A stretch of 12,628 nt of DNA. Source: Gammaproteobacteria bacterium. GTDB taxonomy: Bacteria > Pseudomonadota > Gammaproteobacteria > Pseudomonadales > Azotimanducaceae. A model generated the notes under the pieces. That model was not told the origin of the DNA. It saw nothing but the letters and a program-made list of their open reading frames with translations, and did not search any database. A program made the position numbers and the translations under genes. Location: contig JAUIKX010000079.1 of assembly GCA_030430515.1 (NCBI GenBank), forward strand, positions 1 through 12,628, read 5' to 3'. Below, one piece after another: positions 1 to 6,456 of the stretch (position 1 is the first letter of the stretch; each line of letters opens with the position of its first letter).

Positions 1-1
1 G

Positions 2-1336
2 CTCGTCACCGCCGGACAGCAGGATCTGCGCATGCGTATGCGAGATCCGGTGCTGAGCCACGACCTCGTGTCCATGGCCGAGCCGGTCAGCAAATGGACC
101 GGCGAGCCGCAGAGCGTCGACGAAATTGCACCCATGCTCAAAGAGGCCATTCATGTGGCGCTCACCCCCCCATATGGACCCGTCTTCATGTCGATGCCGG
201 TGAACGTGTTCGCGGCAGAAACCGAGCACCCAGGCGACCTGAGCGTCGCGCAGCCGGCAACCGGTCAGGCCAGCGAGGCGCAGCTCACTGAATTGATGGG
301 CGCACTGGCCAGAAGCGAACGGCCGGCCATCGTTGCCGGTGATGACGTGACCCGCTTCGGTGGCTTCGAGGCACTGATTCAGGTCGCTGAGCGCTGCAAC
401 GCCACAGTCTATGTAGAGGGCCTTCGTGCCCACCTCAACTTTCCAAACCGGCACCCCAACTTCGGTGGCCGTCTGCTGTTCGAAGGCTCTGCCGTGAGAA
501 AAACGCTGGCCGCACACGACCTGGCACTGCTCATCGGCGGGCCGTTTTTCGAGTCGGTGTGGTACGACGAGACCCGAGAAATCCCGGATGATTTGCCGTT
601 GATCCGGCTCGAGCAGAGCCCACACAGACTCAACCTGAACTTCTCTCCCGATCTGGCGATCGCCGCCGACATCGGCGACACGCTGACCAGAGTCAGCGAG
701 CGCCTGAAAAGTAGAGCGCATGGGCCGCAACCCGCGGAGAAGATCGACCCCTCGCAGCATCCGAGTTGGGACGCGTTGCCCATGTCAGCCGGCCGCGCTC
801 TCAATGAGCTTGCCAGCGCTTTGCCTGACGACTGCGTGGTAGTCGATGAATCCATCACTGCCTACCCGGACGTCAACAACGCATTCGATTTTTCTGCACC
901 GCACCACTACTACGCGGGTCGCGGCGGCGGTATCGGACAGGGTATCGCCGGCGCCATCGGCAGCCAGGTCGCCCATCCCGACAAAACGGTCGTCGCCATA
1001 TCCGGCGATGGCTCCGCCATGTACTCCATACAGGCGCTTTGGACAGCAGCTCATCACAACCTGCCGATACTCTTCGTGATTCTGGCAAACCGTGAGTACC
1101 GGGTGCTCAAACACAATCTCGATATTTACCGGGCCCGTTACGAAGCGGGCTCCAACCGACCGTATCCGCACATGGACCTGGACGGCCCCGCCATCGATTT
1201 TGTGCATGCTGCCTCTGCACATGGTGTGAAAGGTGCGAGAGTGGAACGCCCGGAGGACATCGCCGGCGCTGTAGAAGCCGCACTTTCCAGCGGCGGGCCG
1301 GCGCTCATCGAAATCGCCATCGCCGGCAAGCAATGA
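2..1336 (+). CDS. ThDP-dependent decarboxylase, benzoylformate decarboxylase-like (5' partial)
   Basis: This is a thiamine-diphosphate-dependent enzyme of the benzoylformate decarboxylase / acetolactate synthase superfamily, probably a cytosolic 2-oxo acid decarboxylase or carboligase. The open frame runs in from the left edge: codons from base 2 read LVTAGQQDLR, a conserved stretch of the N-terminal pyrimidine-binding domain, so the ATG at 32 is internal. 444 codons are visible. Family members have about 530-550, so roughly 90-110 residues with the catalytic Glu lie outside. The central domain is followed by the C-terminal ThDP/Mg domain, with GDG at 1004-1012 and GDGSAMYSIQALWTAA closely matching benzoylformate decarboxylase. 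The usual NN of the GDG-x(~26)-NN motif reads AN (1085-1090, ANREY). The position of the active-site His of the Pseudomonas enzyme (His281) appears to be Ser; this alignment is from memory. The substrate is therefore uncertain. The stop overlaps the next ATG by 4 bases (ATGA), implying co-translation. Confidence 0.88.
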   Translation, partial: LVTAGQQDLRMRMRDPVLSHDLVSMAEPVSKWTGEPQSVDEIAPMLKEAIHVALTPPYGPVFMSMPVNVFAAETEHPGDLSVAQPATGQASEAQLTELMGALARSERPAIVAGDDVTRFGGFEALIQVAERCNATVYVEGLRAHLNFPNRHPNFGGRLLFEGSAVRKTLAAHDLALLIGGPFFESVWYDETREIPDDLPLIRLEQSPHRLNLNFSPDLAIAADIGDTLTRVSERLKSRAHGPQPAEKIDPSQHPSWDALPMSAGRALNELASALPDDCVVVDESITAYPDVNNAFDFSAPHHYYAGRGGGIGQGIAGAIGSQVAHPDKTVVAISGDGSAMYSIQALWTAAHHNLPILFVILANREYRVLKHNLDIYRARYEAGSNRPYPHMDLDGPAIDFVHAASAHGVKGARVERPEDIAGAVEAALSSGGPALIEIAIAGKQ

Positions 1337-2757
1337 AAAAACTGCGTTATGCCGTCGTCACCGACGGCGGCAGCGTACCGGCGTGGATGCAGGCAGCACT
1401 GGATAGTCTGGCCGCGTTCGAACAGGCAGAACAGATACTCCCGCCAGGATGCCATGATCGCGCCTCGCTGACCGGGGCTTCACTGGATTTCATCGTTTCC
1501 ACAATTTCCCCTGACCCTGCCCTCGCCGATTGCACCGTGCATGGTATTTGGGCATTTCATGAGGGCGACATGCAGCGCCACGCGGCGCAACCACCTTACT
1601 TCTGGGAACTGCACGACGGTGAGCCCACCGCCGGATTGACGCTGTACAGGCTCTCACCGGAACCCGAAATGCTCTACCAGGGCTGTGTACGCGTCATACC
1701 GGAATCGTTGAGTGCCACCGCCGACCTGGCCCGAGCGATCGGCCGAGACTTTCTGGTAAAAGGCTGTCGAAACATATTGGCAAACGTGCCGGCAACGCCC
1801 GTAAAGATGCCCGCACCACGAACGCTGAACGCGGCAGCGAACCTGCGCTTTCGTGCGCGCAACATCCGCGCCAGGGCGAACGCCAAACTGGACTGGCTAT
1901 TCCGCCACGAGCAATGGGGTGTCGGTATCGTCGACCAGCCCATCGAAGCCTTTCTCGAACAGAACCAATGCCCGCCCGCACGGTGGATCGAAAATAGAGA
2001 CCGTGAACGTTTCATCGCAGACCCGGCAGGTGTGGTCGAAACCGATGGCTACGGGATCTTCGTCGAAGACCTGGAGCAGCGGCAGTACCGCGGCAAAGTG
2101 ACGTACTACCGGTACACGGACGAGGGAGGATTCGAAGGGCCCGACGACGTGCTCACGGAATCGCACCACCTCTCCTACCCCTACATCATCGAGCATGAGG
2201 GAAAAATCTACTGCGCACCGGAGTCCGCGGCGGCAAACGAGGTGGCTCTGTACGAGCTGACCGCGTACCCGTCAGGATGGAAAAAAGTAGCCACGCTGCT
2301 CGAAAACTACGCAGCACTCGATTCGACGATCTTTCAGTTCGAGGGCCGGTGGTGGATGTTCAGCGCTACCCGTGTGGCATCAGGCGCGTACAGCCTTGTG
2401 GCATTTTACGCCGATGACCTGTTCGGACCGTGGCAACCTCACGCTCTGAACCCGCTGAGCACCGACATTGCGACAAGCCGCCCCGGCGGCAAACCGTTCG
2501 TCGCCGATGGCAAATTGATCCGTCCGGCACAGGATTGCTCACGCACCTACGGCGGTGCGCTGGCGCTGATGCACGTGGCGAGGCTGACGCCCACGGAATT
2601 TTCAGAAGAGCTGGTGCGCGTGGTTTCACCGGACCCGAACGCACCGTATAACGAAGGCTTCCACACGGTATTTCCACTTGGCGACAAAACTCTGGTCGAC
2701 GGCAAGCGGCGTATTCTGATTCCCTATGTGCTCATGAAGGCGCTGTCTTCCAGATAA
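1333..2757 (+). CDS. Formyltransferase-like domain fused to GINT1-type (GH43-like) beta-propeller
   Basis: This is a 474-residue protein with two recognisable parts. Residues about 45-130 resemble the C-terminal half of a methionyl-tRNA-formyltransferase-type N-terminal domain (GIWAFHEGD at 71-79, FWELHDGEPTAGLTL at 90-104). I do not see a clear Asn-His-Asp catalytic triad, so this part may be degenerate. Residues about 190-465 resemble the five-bladed propeller N-terminal domain of plant glucosamine inositolphosphorylceramide transferase and its bacterial homologues, related in fold to GH43/GH32 enzymes. Characteristic blocks are HHLSYPYI (278-285), YCAPES (293-298), LDSTIF (329-334), RPAQDC (397-402) and EGFHTVF (441-447). 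Acidic residues in these blocks could form a carbohydrate-binding pocket. There is no signal peptide or membrane segment, so it is probably cytosolic. It starts inside the stop of the ThDP enzyme gene, so the two are likely made together. A role in sugar or glycoconjugate modification is inference from the fold. Exact substrate unknown. Confidence 0.75.
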   Translation: MKKLRYAVVTDGGSVPAWMQAALDSLAAFEQAEQILPPGCHDRASLTGASLDFIVSTISPDPALADCTVHGIWAFHEGDMQRHAAQPPYFWELHDGEPTAGLTLYRLSPEPEMLYQGCVRVIPESLSATADLARAIGRDFLVKGCRNILANVPATPVKMPAPRTLNAAANLRFRARNIRARANAKLDWLFRHEQWGVGIVDQPIEAFLEQNQCPPARWIENRDRERFIADPAGVVETDGYGIFVEDLEQRQYRGKVTYYRYTDEGGFEGPDDVLTESHHLSYPYIIEHEGKIYCAPESAAANEVALYELTAYPSGWKKVATLLENYAALDSTIFQFEGRWWMFSATRVASGAYSLVAFYADDLFGPWQPHALNPLSTDIATSRPGGKPFVADGKLIRPAQDCSRTYGGALALMHVARLTPTEFSEELVRVVSPDPNAPYNEGFHTVFPLGDKTLVDGKRRILIPYVLMKALSSR

Positions 2758-2796
2758 CCGCCGCGGAGCCAGAAGGTTTAAACTGAAGTGCGGATC

Positions 2797-2802
2797 AGGG
2801 AG
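2797..2802 (+). promoter_or_regulatory. Shine-Dalgarno site deciding the start of the VWA protein
   Basis: AGGGAG lies six bases before the ATG at 2809. It sits inside the frame that could also open at GTG 2788. It supports the ATG, which begins directly with a clean signal peptide, over the upstream GTG, which has no comparable site. Confidence 0.7.
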
Positions 2803-2808
2803 AAAAAC

Positions 2809-4707
2809 ATGCGCTCACTACTGTTCATCATCAGTCTGCTATCCGCCGCATTCACGCATGCGGAGATCTCAATCGAAGCACCTGCCGAACTTCCGGCCGG
2901 CAGCTCATTCAGCGTGAGCTGGCAGGGTGAAGGTAACGAACGCGACTTCATCACCATCGTCGACGTCGGCGCAGAGGAAGGCACCTACAACGCATACAAA
3001 TACGCCCGCCGTCCACCGGTGGACATGCTTGCACCGGAAGAGCCGGGCCGCTACGAGATTCGTTATCTCGGCAGGGACTCACCCTACCCCACCCTCGCAA
3101 AATCTGCCTTGACGGTAACGCCTGTAACGGCCACCGTGGAGGCGCCCGAATCGATCGACGCGGGCGCAGCTCTGCCCGTCCTCTGGAGCGGGCCCGACAA
3201 CTACCACGACTTCATCACGATCGTTCCGTTCGGCGAGGCCGAGCGGAAGTACGGCAAGTACGTCTACACCGCGAGGGGCAACCCGGCGCAGCTGCGGGCG
3301 CCGGACGAACCAGGCACATACGAGATCCGCTACCTGACGGGACAGAACTACCGAACGCTAGCGAGCACGACTTTCATTGTCAGCTCAACCCAGTCATCGC
3401 TTCAGTTCCCTGCCTCGGTAAGTGCCGGGGCCAGCTTTGAGGTGACCTGGACGGGCCCGGACAATGCCCAGGACTATATCGGCCTCTTTCCTGGTGGCGG
3501 CTCGAAGCATGACTATCTGAGCTACGCCTACACGAAAAAGGGCTCGCCCCTCACCATGCGGGCGCCAGATACCCCCGGCGCATACGAAGTGCGATACGTC
3601 ACCGGCCAAAGCCAGACTTCGCTCACGACCAGTCAACTCACCGTCAACGACGTGACCGCATCGTTGGACGCACCTGAAAAGGTGGAGGGAGGCGCAGCTT
3701 TCCACGTCGAGTGGTCCGGACCAGACAACTTCGCAGATTATATCGGCATGGTGGCAGAACAATCCGGGGAGGCACAGCCACTCGTCGAATACGCCTACAC
3801 CAAGTACGGTTCGCCGGCGGAGATGATTGCGCCGCAGATGCCCGGCACGTACGAGCTTCGCTACGAAACAGGTCAAACAGGACGCGTCCTCCATCGGCGA
3901 GCAATCAGCGTGACGCCGCCCGTTCTGCCGCCCGGTTCCCTGGTCGTCACCTCAGCCCGGTCGCGTCCCGCAAACCGCAACGCCATCGAGCTCATCCTCG
4001 ATGCTTCCGGCAGCATGCTCAAACGACAGGGAGACAGGCGGCGCATCGACATTGCCAAGGCTGTGCTCAAAGATCTGATCACAGAGACGATACCCGCCGG
4101 CACACCGTTCGCGCTTCGGGTGTTTGGTCACAAGGAGGTGGACAGCTGCCGTACAGATCTTGAAGTTCCGTTGGGTCCGCTGGTAGCCGTAGACGCAACC
4201 GCATCAATCAGCGGCATTGAAGCGATGAACCTGGCCAGAACGCCTATCGCGCAATCTCTTGCCCTGATCGCGCAGGACCTCGCGGCGGCGAACGGCGCGA
4301 AGATGATCGTGCTCATCACCGACGGTGAGGAAACCTGCGATGGCGACCCCACTGCTGAAATAGAGCGTCTCAAAGCCACCGGAGTCGATGTGCGGATCAA
4401 TATCGTCGGCTTCGCCATCGACGACGATGCGCTGAAGAAAACGTTCCGCTATTGGGCGGAATCCGGCGATGGTGATTTCTTCGAGGCAGCAGATGGCGAA
4501 GCGCTCAGCAGATCGGTGAAAGCGGCTGTTCGCGAGCCATACCGGGTCATTGCGCAGGACGGCAGCATAGTTGCGGAAGGTGTGGTGGATGGTGAGCCGG
4601 TGTCTGTACCACCGGGAACGTACGCAATCACAACCGCATTCGACAGCTCAGGAGCAGTGGAGGTTAGAATCCAGAGCGAAAAAGAAAGCCGGATCGAACT
4701 GCCCTAG
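2809..4707 (+). CDS. Secreted protein with four 88-residue repeats and a VWA domain
   Basis: This is a 632-residue exported protein of unknown specific function. Residues 1-18 are a signal peptide (MRSLLFIISLLSAAFTHA, predicted cut after THA; no lipobox Cys). Residues 20-371 are four tandem beta-rich units, each exactly 88 residues. Shared positions are xAPxx...AG near the start, WxGPDN..DYI in the middle, APxxPGxYEiRYxTGQ, then a short hinge. Residues about 390-570 form a von Willebrand factor A domain with an intact MIDAS: DASGSM (398-403), a Thr in ARTPIAQ (Thr478) and the Asp of TDGEE (Asp505). It should therefore bind a divalent metal and a protein or matrix ligand. Residues about 575-632 are another small beta-rich tail. 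There is a Cys in the VWA domain before TDLEVPL and another in TCDGD, possibly a disulfide. The ORF can be extended to GTG 2788, but the SD site and signal peptide favour ATG 2809. Gap to the previous gene is 51 bases. A role in the periplasm or at the surface, in adhesion or complex assembly, is inferred. Confidence 0.88.
   Translation: MRSLLFIISLLSAAFTHAEISIEAPAELPAGSSFSVSWQGEGNERDFITIVDVGAEEGTYNAYKYARRPPVDMLAPEEPGRYEIRYLGRDSPYPTLAKSALTVTPVTATVEAPESIDAGAALPVLWSGPDNYHDFITIVPFGEAERKYGKYVYTARGNPAQLRAPDEPGTYEIRYLTGQNYRTLASTTFIVSSTQSSLQFPASVSAGASFEVTWTGPDNAQDYIGLFPGGGSKHDYLSYAYTKKGSPLTMRAPDTPGAYEVRYVTGQSQTSLTTSQLTVNDVTASLDAPEKVEGGAAFHVEWSGPDNFADYIGMVAEQSGEAQPLVEYAYTKYGSPAEMIAPQMPGTYELRYETGQTGRVLHRRAISVTPPVLPPGSLVVTSARSRPANRNAIELILDASGSMLKRQGDRRRIDIAKAVLKDLITETIPAGTPFALRVFGHKEVDSCRTDLEVPLGPLVAVDATASISGIEAMNLARTPIAQSLALIAQDLAAANGAKMIVLITDGEETCDGDPTAEIERLKATGVDVRINIVGFAIDDDALKKTFRYWAESGDGDFFEAADGEALSRSVKAAVREPYRVIAQDGSIVAEGVVDGEPVSVPPGTYAITTAFDSSGAVEVRIQSEKESRIELP
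2866..3921 (+). repeat. Four tandem 264-base protein-coding repeats (4 x 88 residues)
   Basis: Units lie at 2866-3129, 3130-3393, 3394-3657 and 3658-3921. Each is 88 codons with no net length change, although the protein sequences have diverged substantially. The first unit is the most divergent: it reads WQGEGN where the others read W[ST]GPDN, and RYLGRD where the others have RYxTGQ. Length is conserved and sequence is not, which points to old duplications under structural constraint rather than recent slippage. Confidence 0.85.
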
Positions 4708-4714
4708 CAGAAGG

Positions 4715-5593
4715 TCAGCCAAGCGGTTTCAATTTCCCCGCAGCACGATAGACCCCGTGCTCAGGGTAGGTCACCACATCGGCATCGTCGATCTCGCCGC
4801 CCATCAGCCAGGTCAGCGGCGTCAGCGCACGTAAGCTGTGCGGCTCGCTACCAGCTGGGTGGGCAATGAAGTCCCCTTCCCCCACCGCGACCTCGTTGCC
4901 GCCAAGACGAAGCGTTGCCTGACCGGAGAGAATGTAGACCCATTCGTCTGTGCGCTCATGTGTGTGGAAAGCGGTGCTCAAGGCACCTGCTTCCGCGCTC
5001 GCCCAGCGGACTGCCTGGCAGTGAAGACCGCCGGGACCATGCAGAGACTTGAGCCTGATCTGCGCGGCAGGTTCGATGTCGTGGCGAAAATCAATATGCG
5101 CCAGTTTCGCCACGTTCTGGAGCTGCCATGGGCCGCCCTCCTCATCTGGCGGCTCCTGGTAAGGCGCCACCGGTTTGCGAGCCAGGGTCATCTTCCGCGC
5201 GTCGGGATACCAGACCGTATCATTGTCAGGTCGGCGCTCGCCTCCCTCGATGAGCACCAGATCGTCCGTGCCGTTGTTGATGAAATGATGGGGACGCGGC
5301 CCCGGCGGAAATGACACAAAGCAATCGCGCTCTACGGGCAGATCCAACGGTCCGATGCGCACCCGTCCTGTTCCGCTCAGCACATATACCCATTCTTCTT
5401 CGACGTTGTGGAAGTGACGGTTGGTGCCGGCCATGCGTGGTGCAACAGTGCGCATCTGCACCCCCATCCGCGTGAGGCCCGCAACGTCGCCAAGACGCCG
5501 CACCCGGGCAGAGACCCCTGCAACTTTCGTGAATTGCGGCCGCAGCTCCTCATCGACCTCGGCAATTGAGACGACGCTCGACGGCCGCGGCAT
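4715..5593 (-). CDS. Bicupin protein with two intact metal sites
   Basis: This is a 292-residue cytosolic protein made of two cupin barrels. Cupin 1 (about 45-120) carries His60, His62, Glu67 (HFHNVEEEW) and His102 (PPGPRPH). Cupin 2 (about 195-270) carries His210, His212, Glu217 (HTHERTDEW) and His252 (PAGSEPH). The 3-His/1-Glu metal set is thus complete in both barrels. Bicupins include gentisate-type ring-cleaving dioxygenases, oxalate decarboxylases and isomerases. I cannot assign a substrate. It is the last gene of a minus-strand operon: its ATG shares one base with the stop of the amidohydrolase-like gene (TGATG). Its stop lies 7 bases from the end of the convergent VWA gene, with no visible terminator hairpin between. 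A role in breaking down or isomerising a product of the upstream amidohydrolase is a reasonable inference from context only. Confidence 0.85.
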   Translation of the reverse strand: MPRPSSVVSIAEVDEELRPQFTKVAGVSARVRRLGDVAGLTRMGVQMRTVAPRMAGTNRHFHNVEEEWVYVLSGTGRVRIGPLDLPVERDCFVSFPPGPRPHHFINNGTDDLVLIEGGERRPDNDTVWYPDARKMTLARKPVAPYQEPPDEEGGPWQLQNVAKLAHIDFRHDIEPAAQIRLKSLHGPGGLHCQAVRWASAEAGALSTAFHTHERTDEWVYILSGQATLRLGGNEVAVGEGDFIAHPAGSEPHSLRALTPLTWLMGGEIDDADVVTYPEHGVYRAAGKLKPLG

Positions 5594-6456
5594 CAGCCCT
5601 GGTCCAGCTTCAGCACCCGGGCTGCATTACCGAAGAGAAACCCGCGCCACACCTCGTCTTTGAAGGGTACCTTGGGCAGGTCGGAGAAAATGCGCTCGAG
5701 GCTCAGCCCCATGGGGAAATAGCCCGCGTAGATTATTTTGTCAGCACCGCGGGTGTTGGCGTAGTCGACGATCGCTTTCGGATAGTACTTCGGAGCAAAA
5801 GCCGAGGTGGAGGAGTAGAGGTTGGGCCACTTCAGCATCAGCTTAACCGCCAGCTCTTCCCACGGCTCGCAACCATGCCGTGTCACGTAAACGAGCTCGG
5901 GAAAGTCGTACATCACCTGATCGATGCGGCTGACTTCCTGTGGCCACATAGGAAAGCGCGGCCCAGGTACGCCGGCACAGGAGAAAATCGGCACATCCAG
6001 CTCGACGCACTTGGCGTAGATCGGATACATCTTCGCGTCGTCAATGGCCACCTGCGGGTTGAAGCCGGCGTTGAAACAGTGAAACGCACGCACGCCGTAC
6101 TCGTCGTATTGCCGAACCATCTCTCGAATGCCGGCCATGCCCTCGTTGGGGTCCACGGCCCCTGCAGCGATGAAGCGATCCGGGTGATCCTGCAGAGCCT
6201 TCCGGCTGACTTCATCGCCACAACCGATGAGCCCCTTTTTGATGTTGAAGCGATCCATCTCATGCAGCGTCACCGCGACCGGATCATCGGAGCCATAGAG
6301 TTCTTTCGGTACGTTCTTGAACATGTATTCGACGGGAAAGTCAAAGTCGGTAGAGCCATCCTTGAGCTGCTGACGGATGAAGTCATACATTCTGAAATCA
6401 GATGCCGGAAAGCCGATCATCGTGTCGATCACCGGCAGACCGGACATGGCGCTCAT
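5593..6456 (-). CDS. Amidohydrolase-2 family protein lacking most metal ligands
   Basis: This is a 287-residue TIM-barrel protein of the Amidohydro_2 (ACMSD-like) family. Enzymes of this family use an HxH after strand 1, a His after strand 5, often a His after strand 6, and an Asp after strand 8. Here strand 1 reads VIDTMIGFP (no HxH), strand 5 reads FSCAGVPG where a His is usual, and strand 8 reads YAGYFPMG (Tyr246 where WGxD has Asp). Only His194 (RHGCEPW) is kept. It may be a pseudoenzyme, a partner subunit, or an enzyme with a different mechanism. The frame stays open to an ATG at 6495. I chose the ATG at 6456 because it overlaps the preceding stop as ATGA and has AGGTGG six bases before it. 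The stop shares one base with the bicupin start. Several uncharacterised proteobacterial and actinobacterial proteins appear to share the VIDTMIGFP start, from memory. Confidence 0.85.
   Translation of the reverse strand: MSAMSGLPVIDTMIGFPASDFRMYDFIRQQLKDGSTDFDFPVEYMFKNVPKELYGSDDPVAVTLHEMDRFNIKKGLIGCGDEVSRKALQDHPDRFIAAGAVDPNEGMAGIREMVRQYDEYGVRAFHCFNAGFNPQVAIDDAKMYPIYAKCVELDVPIFSCAGVPGPRFPMWPQEVSRIDQVMYDFPELVYVTRHGCEPWEELAVKLMLKWPNLYSSTSAFAPKYYPKAIVDYANTRGADKIIYAGYFPMGLSLERIFSDLPKVPFKDEVWRGFLFGNAARVLKLDQG

Noticed and set aside
32..34. ATG at 32 as the true start of the ThDP enzyme
   Set aside because: The frame is open to the window edge and the preceding codons encode the conserved VTAGQQ block.
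2788..2808. GTG start extending the VWA protein by seven residues
   Set aside because: The ATG at 2809 has a well-placed AGGGAG and begins directly with a signal peptide.
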